Assembly (NCBI RefSeq): GCF_900188025.1
Contig: NZ_FZNO01000029.1
Coordinates: forward strand, 1-53,104
DNA from: Blastococcus mobilis
Lineage (GTDB): Bacteria; Actinomycetota; Actinomycetes; Mycobacteriales; Geodermatophilaceae
Direction: 5' to 3'
DNA length: 53,104 nt
Shown here piece after piece: positions 1 through 8,644 of this stretch. Under the pieces are notes generated by a model. The model worked only from the letters and a program-made list of their open reading frames with translations, searched no databases and had not been told where the DNA came from. Made by a program: the position numbers and the translations under genes. The number at the start of each line of letters is the position of its first letter. Within the stretch, counting starts at the first letter, position 1.

Positions 1-90
1 GCACTGGTCACACTGGCGTCGCAGACACCAGGCCCGCGCCCGCCGCTGCCACTACGCAACCCGAGAGGCCAGGTACGTGCGGCTGTAGTA

Positions 91-624
91 CTAGGCGTGC
101 GCGGGTTCCGGGGAGAGTTCGTCGGGGTTCACGTCGTACAACACTCCGGCACCGCCTGTGTAGTCCTCGGTGCCGCGCTCTTCGGCGAGATCCCGGGCCA
201 GCTCCTCCTCCGCCGGGGACGGCGCGACGACCGGCGCGTCGCCGTCCGTCGCGGCCCCCGGCACCGGCCGTGCCGGGCGATGGAAGTCGCTCCATCCGCG
301 CGCCAGGTTCGGGCCCACGGCGTTCGCCTTGATCTGCGGAGCGGAGCGCCGCCCCTGCTCCGATTCCCAGCTGCGAGTGGTCAGCGTGCCCCGGACGATG
401 ACGGGGTCGCCCTTGCTGATGCTGCGCGCCACGTTGCCGCCCAGCTCTCCCCACGCCTCGACGTCCACCCAGAGGGTGCCGGCGTCGACGAACTCCTGCT
501 TGCCGCTGTCGAAACGCCGGGCGGTCGACGCCATCCGGAAATTGGTCACGGCGCTGTTCTCCAGCCGGACGCGGCGGGGCGAGTCGACGACGTTGCCCAC
601 CACGGTCAGTTCGGTGTCGTTCAC
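91..624 (-). CDS. ssb: Single-stranded DNA-binding protein
   Basis: Encodes a 177-residue SSB-type protein that would coat single-stranded DNA in replication and repair. The N-terminal ~115 residues carry the OB fold (NDTELTVVGNVV near the start, then the TVRGTLTTRSWE-like strand region and NAVGPNL). The start is taken as GTG at 624 because GAGGAG lies just upstream; longer readings run into non-conserved sequence. The C-terminus is acidic but ends SPEPAHA rather than in the usual DDDIPF-like tip that docks partner proteins, so this may be a secondary SSB. It stands alone, upstream of and divergent from tRNA-Arg. Confidence 0.9.
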   Translation of the reverse strand: MNDTELTVVGNVVDSPRRVRLENSAVTNFRMASTARRFDSGKQEFVDAGTLWVDVEAWGELGGNVARSISKGDPVIVRGTLTTRSWESEQGRRSAPQIKANAVGPNLARGWSDFHRPARPVPGAATDGDAPVVAPSPAEEELARDLAEERGTEDYTGGAGVLYDVNPDELSPEPAHA

Positions 625-840
625 GGTGCTCCTCGAGGGCTGCGGCGCCGGACGGCGCGGCCGGCGACGTGCCGGCGTGTGCAGAACCTTGGACGGCGGG
701 GGCGGTCGTGGGCGGCCGGCCGAGCGATCTGTGGACGGGCCACTTCCCTGTGGAGGAAGGCGGCGTCGCCACCCCGGCGCACGACCACGCCGACGGGTGC
801 CGACCCAGGACGCCCGGCCGATGCGATGATCGGCAGTCGA

Positions 841-913
841 GCGCCCGTAGCTCAGCGGATAGAGCAGGTGCCTTCTAAGCACTTGGTCGCAGGTTCGATC
901 CCTGCCGGGCGCG
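841..913 (+). tRNA. tRNA-Arg (anticodon TCT)
   Basis: A complete cloverleaf is visible. The acceptor arms GCGCCCG (841-847) and CGGGCGC (906-912) pair fully. The D stem is GCTC/GAGC. The anticodon loop CTTCTAA has TCT at 874-876, which reads AGA (Arg). The T arm is GCAGG-TTCGATC-CCTGC. The discriminator is G913 and no CCA is encoded. The next 275 bases (914-1188) show no gene I can support. Confidence 0.95.
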
Positions 914-1188
914 CGTGCAGCCCCGAGCTGGGTCAGGCTGCCGCAGGGGCCTTGACGTCAGCAGCACAGCGCTCAGACAGCAGATCATGGTGGAGTGCGC
1001 TGATCGCTCCAGTCGTTCAGTCCCTGCATCCAGACAGCACGACCGACGGATCGCCCAGCCCTGAAGGCCCTCAGGGTGACTTGGACCAGGTCGCGGAAGG
1101 CGCGTTGGCGTGCCGAGGAGGTCCCGAACGGCCATGAGTCCCGCTCTGCGGTGCAGGCCGGTGGAGCGCGACGCCGCGCTGTGACCTG

Positions 1189-1479
1189 CTACGCCGTCGT
1201 CCGCGGCAGCTCCAACTCGTGGACCTCGAAGACCTCCGGTTCGCCGGTCACCTGGACTCCGACCTCGTCGAGCACCGGCAGCATCTGCTGACTGAAAGCT
1301 GTGAGCTGCTCATGCGACTCCCAGATCTCGCTGACCTTCAGATTCCCTTCAGTCCCGAACAGCACGTGCAGCAGCAATCCGTCGGGGGGCCATGCCCCAG
1401 CCTCCTCCATGCGGCGGCTCACCTCGTCGTACTGCCGGCGCGTCAAGCCGACTACCTGATGACGCACGACGATGCTCAT
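1189..1479 (-). CDS. Small dimeric alpha/beta-barrel-like protein
   Basis: A 96-residue protein starting MSIVVRHQVVGLTRRQYDEV, with SEIWESHEQLTAFSQQM in the middle. The alternation of short strands and helices, the length and the WES-E motif resemble antibiotic-biosynthesis-monooxygenase/Dabb-type ferredoxin-fold proteins, but no catalytic residue can be assigned. A strong GGGGAGG ribosome site precedes the ATG. It looks like a monocistronic gene with its promoter in the 1480-1768 gap, where I see no other gene. The family assignment is tentative. Confidence 0.7.
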   Translation of the reverse strand: MSIVVRHQVVGLTRRQYDEVSRRMEEAGAWPPDGLLLHVLFGTEGNLKVSEIWESHEQLTAFSQQMLPVLDEVGVQVTGEPEVFEVHELELPRTTA

Positions 1480-1768
1480 AGCGGACCTCCCCGGTGACGA
1501 CTCACGCCCGGGCGAGGGTCGTCACGCTGATGCGGACGTGTGCGCGGGATACAACTCCGGTTCATCGGCAATGCCAATGTCCTGCAGGATCGGCATGAGC
1601 TTCTCGCCGAAGCGCGCCGGGCAACCAGGCGCACCCGGACCTGTCCCTCGATCGGCCGTCATGAGAGACAGGGCTGCCTCAGGGACAGCCGGCGAGCACA
1701 TCCAGGCCGGGCCGCCCGGGCGCTACGCGAGGTCTGGCTGAGCGATCGGGCACTGTCGGCCGAACAGG

Positions 1769-2083
1769 TCACGCTCCGCCGGGCTGCCCCACGTGCTGCA
1801 CGTCGGCCAGAGCCCGCTGCATGTCCTCCATGTTCATCACCGGGAGGAATTCCACGGTTGCGCCGAGCTCCTGATACAGCGGCTCCGCGATGGCGGGCAT
1901 GAGCGCCGGTGACTCGAGGTCGAAGACGATGGAGGCGCCACGCATGCCGTTCTGCTCGTGGAAGTAGGCGGCTTCCGGCTGCAGGCGATCCATGAGGTCC
2001 TGCATGATCTGGCCGATCCGACCGCTACGCATGGCCTCGCTGCCGGCCTCAGGTGGCACCTGCAGTCGCAACATCATCCGCAT
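1769..2083 (-). CDS. Small conserved protein, unknown function
   Basis: A 104-residue protein starting MRMMLRLQVPPEAGSEAM, with PEAAYF and a C-terminal EFLPVMNMEDMQRAL segment. ATG at 2083 is preferred over the in-frame ATG at 2101 because GGCGGAG lies just upstream and similarity to small alpha/beta proteins begins there. The pattern suggests a ferredoxin-like fold, as in the neighbouring 96-residue protein, but I do not recognise a named family and assign no function. Confidence 0.6.
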   Translation of the reverse strand: MRMMLRLQVPPEAGSEAMRSGRIGQIMQDLMDRLQPEAAYFHEQNGMRGASIVFDLESPALMPAIAEPLYQELGATVEFLPVMNMEDMQRALADVQHVGQPGGA

Positions 2084-2352
2084 GTCTCCGCCCTCCGGCA
2101 CTCGGGGGCGTTGACGGTCGCTACTTCGACGCCGTCCGTCCAGAGTCGTTGGGCCCAGAGGCCACCGTCACGTCGGCCTGCGTCGTCGGGCACAAGCTGC
2201 TCGCCGCTCTCTCCTCCGACCGGGCCCGGGTCAGGCAGCGGCGCTTCCTGACCCGGCTCCGCTCCGCGACGAAGCACCTGTACGGCCAGGCACCGTCGGG
2301 AGGACGCTGCTGCGTCCACCGAGTCGTTCCGTGCGTCGCAGAGGAGACCACC

Positions 2353-2733
2353 ATGGCGAAGACCGCGCTGGGCATGTCGAAGCCGGCACTGGTGCATGTG
2401 CTCACGGGAAGCGCCGCCCTGTTCGGGGTCACCGGCGTCCTGGCGCCTCGGGTGCTGGAGGTGACCTACCGGGTCCCGTCCACACCGCACACCACGCAAC
2501 TGCTCCGCCTGTTCGGATCCCGGATGCTCGCCATCGCTGCGTGGTCCTTCACCGCCCGGACGAAGGAGGAGACCGATCGGGTGCTGGCCGTTGCGACGGC
2601 GGTGAACTGCTTCGACGTGCTGACCGCGCTCGCAGCGGCGCGGTCCACGGGTAGGGCCACCGCGGTGCGGGCAGCGGCCACGAGCGGGACCTTTGCCGCC
2701 CTCGGCTTCGTCGTCCGGTCGCTGGAGGACTGA
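2353..2733 (+). CDS. Small predicted membrane protein
   Basis: A 126-residue hydrophobic protein beginning MAKTALGMSKPALVHVLTG. About four hydrophobic stretches are visible: near residues 14-34, 55-65, 77-95 and 103-120. There are no catalytic motifs. GAGGAG 8-10 bases before ATG 2353 fixes the start; the upstream in-frame extension is low-complexity and overlaps nothing conserved. It is probably an integral membrane protein of unknown function, with no operon partner. Confidence 0.7.
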   Translation: MAKTALGMSKPALVHVLTGSAALFGVTGVLAPRVLEVTYRVPSTPHTTQLLRLFGSRMLAIAAWSFTARTKEETDRVLAVATAVNCFDVLTALAAARSTGRATAVRAAATSGTFAALGFVVRSLED

Positions 2734-2816
2734 GCCGGTCTGCCCGACCGGCTGACCCGGGGCGTCGGCACGGGGCCCGACTCCCCGAAGCGTGCACCCC
2801 TGGACGGTGCCGGTGT

Positions 2817-3551
2817 TCAGCCGGCTGGTCTCCGGTGGGCCGGCACCGCACGCTGCGAGGGCGGCCGGAACACGGCGAAGGGGTCGGTCACCTCGAGGGC
2901 CGGGGACGCGAAGCGGTAGAGCATCGCCGGTCGCCCCCCGGCACGTCCGGGCGGCGCCATCTCGCCGGTCGCCTCCAGCACTCCCCTGCGCAGCAGCACC
3001 CGCTGCAGATTCGTTGCCGTCACGTCGTAACCGAGCGCCGCGACGTAGATCTCGCGCAGCTCCGCGACCGTGAACGTCGGCGGGGCCAGGGCGAACCCGA
3101 GGTTGGTGTACGAGAGCTTGGCCCGGAGCCGCCCCAGCGCCGAGGACACGATCGAGCCGTGGTCGAACGCCGTCGGCGGCAACGCGTCGACCGGGTGCCA
3201 GGCGGTGTCGTCGGGCAGCGCCGGGTCCAGATCCGCCGGGATCAGTCCCAGGTAGGCAGTCGCCACCGTCCGGCCGCGCGGGTCGCGCGAGGGATCGCTG
3301 CGCGTCTCCAGCTGCTCGAGGTGGGCCAGGTGCGTCACCTCGACCTTGCTCGCCAGCTGACGGGCGACCGAGGCCCCGAGCGTCTCGTCGGCCAGCAGCG
3401 GCCCGCCGGGGAGCGCCCAGTCCCCCGCGAACGGCTCGTTGGCCCGGCGCCAGAGCATCACGTGCAGCCGCGCCGCCCTAATCTGCAGCACGGCGGCGAG
3501 CGCGTGGTGCGGGTAGGCGGGCCGGTCCGGCGAGGACCACACAGAAGGCAC
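2817..3551 (-). CDS. nrtR: NrtR-like Nudix-domain repressor of NAD biosynthesis
   Basis: A 244-residue protein divergent from nadABC. The N-terminal half is a Nudix fold (residues ~15-140, with [19 protein letters not shown]). In the Nudix box the catalytic REL.EE is replaced by RQLASK, so hydrolase activity is unlikely; this matches NrtR, which senses ADP-ribose-type NAD metabolites. The C-terminal half ([18 protein letters not shown] ... GRPAMLYRF) is the winged-helix DNA-binding region typical of NrtR. GTG 3551 is the likely start; no clear ribosome site precedes it, so it may be leaderless. A candidate operator lies 28 bases away. Confidence 0.85.
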   Translation of the reverse strand: MPSVWSSPDRPAYPHHALAAVLQIRAARLHVMLWRRANEPFAGDWALPGGPLLADETLGASVARQLASKVEVTHLAHLEQLETRSDPSRDPRGRTVATAYLGLIPADLDPALPDDTAWHPVDALPPTAFDHGSIVSSALGRLRAKLSYTNLGFALAPPTFTVAELREIYVAALGYDVTATNLQRVLLRRGVLEATGEMAPPGRAGGRPAMLYRFASPALEVTDPFAVFRPPSQRAVPAHRRPAG

Positions 3552-3578
3552 GACGGGAATGCTATGGTCCGCCGGACA

Positions 3579-3603
3579 GGTTTTCGACTGCAAGGGCAAA
3601 ACC
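3579..3603. promoter_or_regulatory. Candidate NrtR operator between nrtR and nadA
   Basis: A 25-bp inverted repeat with arms GGTTTTCG and GGCAAAACC. The outer six bases of each arm are perfectly complementary. It sits in the 70-base divergent intergenic region, 18 bases upstream of the nadA start. Its AT-rich arms stand out from the GC-rich surroundings. Assignment to NrtR rests on position and the adjacent gene. Confidence 0.65.
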
Positions 3604-3621
3604 ACTCCTCCGGAGGTCCCG

Positions 3622-4635
<1,014 letters not shown>

Positions 4636-4636
4636 C

Positions 4637-4790
4637 GTGAGCGAGCTTGCGAGCTCACGCGTGGGCAGAGCAGCGACGCGAACGCGGCCGACGAGCGCCT
4701 GCGAGGAGGACTCGTGAGCGAGCTTGCGAGCTCACGCGTGGGCAGAGCAGCGACGCGAACGCGGCCGACGAGCGCCAGCGAGGAGGACTC
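4637..4790 (+). repeat. 77-bp tandem duplication before nadB
   Basis: Two adjacent 77-bp copies (4637-4713 and 4714-4790) differ at one base (CCTGCG versus CCAGCG near each 3' end). A third start of the unit, GTGAGCG, coincides with the nadB GTG at 4791. Each copy begins with the palindrome GTGAGC...GCTCAC and ends in GAGGAGGACTC, so the nadB ribosome site and a GTG are duplicated. Because 77 is not a multiple of three, initiation at the upstream copy would be out of frame with nadB. Confidence 0.95.
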
Positions 4791-6455
4791 GTGAGCGCGA
4801 GCCTGTCCCGCGTCGTCCCGGCGCTGCCGCTGCCCGCGGCCGGCTGGACCCGCACGACGGACGTCGTCGTGGTGGGCACCGGAGCCGCAGGACTGATGAC
4901 GGCGGTGGCCCTGGCCGACGCCGGCCGCGCGGTCACCGTGGTCACCAAGGGGGCGCTCGGCGACGGCAGCACGGCCTGGGCGCAGGGCGGCCTGGCGGCG
5001 GTCCTCGGCCCGGACGACGACGCCGCACTGCACCTGCACGACACGCTGGTCGCCGGCGCGGGCCTCTGCGACGAGGACGCCGTCCGGACGCTGGTCGACG
5101 AGGCACCGGCCGCCGTGGCACTGCTGCAGGCGCTCGGCGCGGAGCTCGACCTCGACCCGCACGGCCGGCCCGCGCTGACCCGCGAGGGCGGGCACAGCCG
5201 CGACCGGATCGTCCACGCAGGCGGCGACGCCAGCGGCGTCGAGGTGACCCGCACCCTCGCCTCGGCCCTGCGCGCCCGGCGCATCGAGGTCCGCGAGCAC
5301 ACTGCCGCCCTCGACGCGCTGCGCAGCGCCGACGGCCGGGTGACCGGCCTGCGCGTGGCCCGGGTCGAGGACGGTGCCCTGGTCGACGCCGGCGACCTGC
5401 GCGCCCGGGCCGTCGTCCTGGCCACCGGCGGCTACGGGCAGGTCTACGCCGCCAGCTCCAACCCGGCCGGCGCCACCGGCGACGGGCTCGCCCTCGCGCT
5501 GCGGGCCGGCGCCGAGGTGGCCGACGTCGAGATGGTGCAGTTCCACCCCACCGTGCTGTGGACGGGACCAGGAGCGGCGGGACAGCAGACGCTGATCTCC
5601 GAGGCGGTGCGCGGCGAGGGTGCCGTGCTCGTCGACCGCACCGGCCGCAGGGTCATGACCGGCGCGCACCCGCTGGGCGACCTCGCCCCGCGCGACGTCG
5701 TCTCCGCGACCATCGCCGCCCACCTGCGGGCCACCGGCGAGGACCACGTCCTCCTCGACGCCTCCCACCTCGGCGCCGAGTTCGTGGCCCACCGGTTCCC
5801 CGGCATCACCAGCGCCTGCTCGGCGGCCGGGCTGGACCTGACCCGGGAACCCGTACCGGTCGCGCCGGCGGCCCACTACGCGTGCGGCGGTGTCGTCGCC
5901 GACCTCGACGGGCGGACCACCGTGCCCGGGCTCTACGCGGTCGGCGAGGTCGCGTGCACCGGCGTCCAGGGCGCCAACCGGCTGGCGTCCAACTCCATCA
6001 CCGAGGGACTGGTCGCCGCCCGGCGCTGCGCGGCGCTGCTCGCGTCCCAGCTGCCCCCGGCCGCCGCGCCCGTCGAGCCCGCGACGGGAGCGGCGATCGA
6101 CCCCGCCGGCCGGCCCGCGCTCACCGCGGCCACGACCCGGCACGCCGGCGTGGTCCGCGACGCCGAGGGGTTGGCTCGGCTGGCCGGTCTGCTCAGCACG
6201 CTCCCCCGCCTCGGATGCGGCGAGGCCCTCGACCTCGCGTCCGTGGAGACGACGGCGCTGCACACCGTGGCCACCCTGCTGGCCGGTGCCGCCCTGGCCC
6301 GCACCGAGAGTCGCGGCTGCCACCGACGGCTCGACGCACCCGGGACCCGGCCGGAGTGGCAGGTGCGCCTGGTCCACCGCCTCGACGCGGCCGGACACGT
6401 GCACACCCGCACCGAGCCGGTGCGGACCCTCGCCGCCGCGCAGGTGGTGGCATGA
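4791..6455 (+). CDS. nadB: L-aspartate oxidase NadB
   Basis: A 554-residue FAD enzyme that oxidises aspartate to iminoaspartate for NadA. The N-terminal Rossmann motif is VVVGTGAAGLMTAVALADAG. The substrate-domain signatures STAWAQGG, GGHSRDRIVHAGGD and the FAD-contacting ASNSITEGLVAARR are present. GTG 4791 is chosen because GAGGAGGA lies 5-6 bases upstream; readings from farther upstream run through the tandem duplication and are not conserved. It overlaps nadC by 4 bp (ATGA), so the two genes are translationally coupled. Confidence 0.96.
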   Translation: MSASLSRVVPALPLPAAGWTRTTDVVVVGTGAAGLMTAVALADAGRAVTVVTKGALGDGSTAWAQGGLAAVLGPDDDAALHLHDTLVAGAGLCDEDAVRTLVDEAPAAVALLQALGAELDLDPHGRPALTREGGHSRDRIVHAGGDASGVEVTRTLASALRARRIEVREHTAALDALRSADGRVTGLRVARVEDGALVDAGDLRARAVVLATGGYGQVYAASSNPAGATGDGLALALRAGAEVADVEMVQFHPTVLWTGPGAAGQQTLISEAVRGEGAVLVDRTGRRVMTGAHPLGDLAPRDVVSATIAAHLRATGEDHVLLDASHLGAEFVAHRFPGITSACSAAGLDLTREPVPVAPAAHYACGGVVADLDGRTTVPGLYAVGEVACTGVQGANRLASNSITEGLVAARRCAALLASQLPPAAAPVEPATGAAIDPAGRPALTAATTRHAGVVRDAEGLARLAGLLSTLPRLGCGEALDLASVETTALHTVATLLAGAALARTESRGCHRRLDAPGTRPEWQVRLVHRLDAAGHVHTRTEPVRTLAAAQVVA

Positions 6456-7345
6456 CCGGCGAGGGTGTGCTCCGCGCCGAGCTCGCCACCGCCCTGCGGC
6501 AGGCCGGCCTCGACCCGGCCGGTGTGGTCGGCGTCGTGCGCCGGGCGCTCGAGGAGGACCTGGCGCTGGGCCCGGACGTGACCACGGAGTCGACGGTCCC
6601 GGCGGGCGCGCGCTCGACCGGCGACGTCGTCCCGCGGACCTCCGGGGTGCTCGCCGGGCTGCCGGTGGCCGCCGCGGTGTTCGACCTGGTGGGCGGCGCC
6701 GACCTCGCGGTCGTCCTACAGGCGGACGACAGCGCCGAGGCGGTGCCGGGACGACCGGCGCTGTCGGTCACCGGGCCGACCCGCACGCTGCTGACGGCCG
6801 AGCGCACCGCGCTGAACCTGGTCTGCCACCTCTCGGGCATCGCCACGCTGACCCGCCGGTGGGTCGAGGCGGTCGCCGGGACGGGTGCGGCGATCCGCGA
6901 CACCCGCAAGACCAGCCCCGGGCTGCGGGCTCTGGAGAAGTACGCCGTCCGCTGCGGCGGGGGCGTCAACCATCGGATGGCCCTCGGCGACGCCGCGCTG
7001 GTGAAGGACAACCACGTCGCCGCGGCCGGTGGGATCACCGCGGCGGTGCAGGCGGTCCGCGGGCATGCGCCCGGCGTCCCGCTGGAGGTGGAGGTCGACA
7101 CCCTCGCCCAGCTGCGGGAGGCGATCGAGGCGGGCGTCGAGCTCGTGCTGCTCGACAACTTCTCCCTCGACGACACCCGGACCGCGGTGTCGCTGGCGCG
7201 CGGGACCGGGGTGCGGCTCGAGGCCAGTGGCGGGCTGTCGCTGGACCGGGCGCGCGAGGTGGCGGCGACCGGCGTCGACTACCTGGCGGTGGGCGCGCTC
7301 ACGCACAGCGCCCCGGTGCTCGACCTCGGCTTCGACCTCCGCTGA
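6452..7345 (+). CDS. nadC: Nicotinate-nucleotide pyrophosphorylase NadC
   Basis: A 297-residue enzyme that turns quinolinate and PRPP into nicotinate mononucleotide. Key segments are visible: EEDLALGPDVT, the RTLLTAERTALNLVCHLSG loop, RDTRKTSPGLR (PRPP/quinolinate-binding basic residues), HRMALGDAALVKDNH, LEVEVDTLAQ and LEASGGL. It starts at ATG 6452 overlapping the nadB stop and is the last gene of the nadABC operon. Confidence 0.97.
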   Translation: MTGEGVLRAELATALRQAGLDPAGVVGVVRRALEEDLALGPDVTTESTVPAGARSTGDVVPRTSGVLAGLPVAAAVFDLVGGADLAVVLQADDSAEAVPGRPALSVTGPTRTLLTAERTALNLVCHLSGIATLTRRWVEAVAGTGAAIRDTRKTSPGLRALEKYAVRCGGGVNHRMALGDAALVKDNHVAAAGGITAAVQAVRGHAPGVPLEVEVDTLAQLREAIEAGVELVLLDNFSLDDTRTAVSLARGTGVRLEASGGLSLDRAREVAATGVDYLAVGALTHSAPVLDLGFDLR

Positions 7346-7357
7346 CGATCGCATACG

Positions 7358-8398
7358 TCAGGCGGTGCGCTGGTCCGGGTGGCGCCAGCCGATCGCGGGC
7401 GCGACGTGCTTCGTGATGTTCTCCAGCAGCCGGGCGTTGTAGTCGACGCCGAGCATGTTCGGCACCGTGATCAGCAGGGTGTCGGCCTCACGGACGGCGG
7501 CGTCCTTGGCCAGCTCCTCGGCCACCGTGTCGGGCTCGCCCACGTAACTCTTGCCGAAGCGCGCCCGGACCCCCTCCAGGATGCCGACCTGGTCCTCGCC
7601 GGACCGCTCACCGCCGAAGTAGGCGCGGTCCTCGTCGCTGACGATGGGCAGGACGCTGCGGCTGACCGAGACGCGCGGCTCGCGCTCCCAGCCGGCCTCG
7701 GCCCAGGCCGTGCGGAAGCGCGCGATCTGTTCGGCCTGCAGCTCGTCGAAGGGCACCCCGGTGTCCTCGACCAGCAGCGTCGAGCTCATCAGGTTCATCC
7801 CCTGCTGCGCCGTCCACTCGGCCGTGGCACGGGTACCCGACCCCCACCAGATCCGCTCCCGCAGACCCGGCGCCTGCGGCTGGATCGCCAGCCGGCCGCG
7901 CGTCCCGCCGGTCATCCGCGGATCGGCGTCGACCACGGTCTGCCCCTCGACCGCGGCGAGGAAGAGCCCGGTCTTGGCGCGTGCGAGGTCGGCGTCGCTA
8001 CTGCCCTCCGGCGGCAGGTAGCCGAACGCCTCGGAGCCGCGCAGCGCCGTCTCCGGTGACCCGCGGCTGATGCCGAGCTGGAGCCGGCCGTCGGCGAGCA
8101 GGTCGGTGGCGGCCGCCTCCTCCGCCATGTACAGCGGGTTCTCGTACCGCATGTCGACGACGCCGGTGCCGATCTCGATCCGGCTGGTGCGCGCCGCCAT
8201 GGCCGCCAGCAACGGGAACGGCGAGGCGAGCTGCCGGGCGAAGTGGTGGACGCGCACGAAGGCTCCGTCCACGCCGAGCTCCTCCGCGGCCACCGCCAGC
8301 TCGACGCTCTGCACCAGGGCGTCACGCCCGGTCCGCACCTGCGACCCGGGGATGGGCTGCCAGTGCCCGAAGGACAGGAACCCGATCTTCTTCTCCAC
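7358..8398 (-). CDS. LLM-class flavin-dependent oxidoreductase
   Basis: A 346-residue bacterial-luciferase-like monooxygenase family protein, convergent with nadC. The sequence from IGFLSFGHW through VHHFARQLASPFPLLAAMAARTSRIEIGTGV is the conserved luciferase-like barrel; LGISRGSPETAL and the late GKSYVGEPDTVAEEL segment are also typical. GTG 8398 is used because AGAGG lies 8 bases upstream; a GTG 9 bases earlier is possible. The substrate is unknown. Because an FO synthase gene is present in the window, an F420 cofactor cannot be excluded, but nothing in the sequence shows it. Confidence 0.88.
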   Translation of the reverse strand: MEKKIGFLSFGHWQPIPGSQVRTGRDALVQSVELAVAAEELGVDGAFVRVHHFARQLASPFPLLAAMAARTSRIEIGTGVVDMRYENPLYMAEEAAATDLLADGRLQLGISRGSPETALRGSEAFGYLPPEGSSDADLARAKTGLFLAAVEGQTVVDADPRMTGGTRGRLAIQPQAPGLRERIWWGSGTRATAEWTAQQGMNLMSSTLLVEDTGVPFDELQAEQIARFRTAWAEAGWEREPRVSVSRSVLPIVSDEDRAYFGGERSGEDQVGILEGVRARFGKSYVGEPDTVAEELAKDAAVREADTLLITVPNMLGVDYNARLLENITKHVAPAIGWRHPDQRTA

Positions 8399-8644
8399 CG
8401 TGCTCACCTCTCTCGATACCGATCCGAGGAGCACCGGGAGGGGGCGTGGTGTTCCCGGGACGGCCGCCGCGAGAGGGCAGTTGTGGACGCCGACACGCGG
8501 GGACGCGCCGCAGCATGCGACCCCATCTGCCCACTCGACCGACCCACCGGCCGAGCGGCGTCCCGGCCCGCCCGTCGTGATGTGACTGGTCCGTCCCCGC
8601 CCGTTGGCACATGACGCCTGTCCGATGGACTGAGCTAACGCACT

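Noticed and set aside
875-1135. Minus-strand reading frame of 86 residues over tRNA-Arg ending RQGSNLRPSA
   Set aside because: It reads through the antisense of the tRNA; such tails are a known artefact of translated tRNA.
4724-7345. A single 873-residue nadB-nadC fusion
   Set aside because: The first 576 residues are a shifted frame of nadB; nadC has its own ATG at 6452 overlapping the nadB stop.
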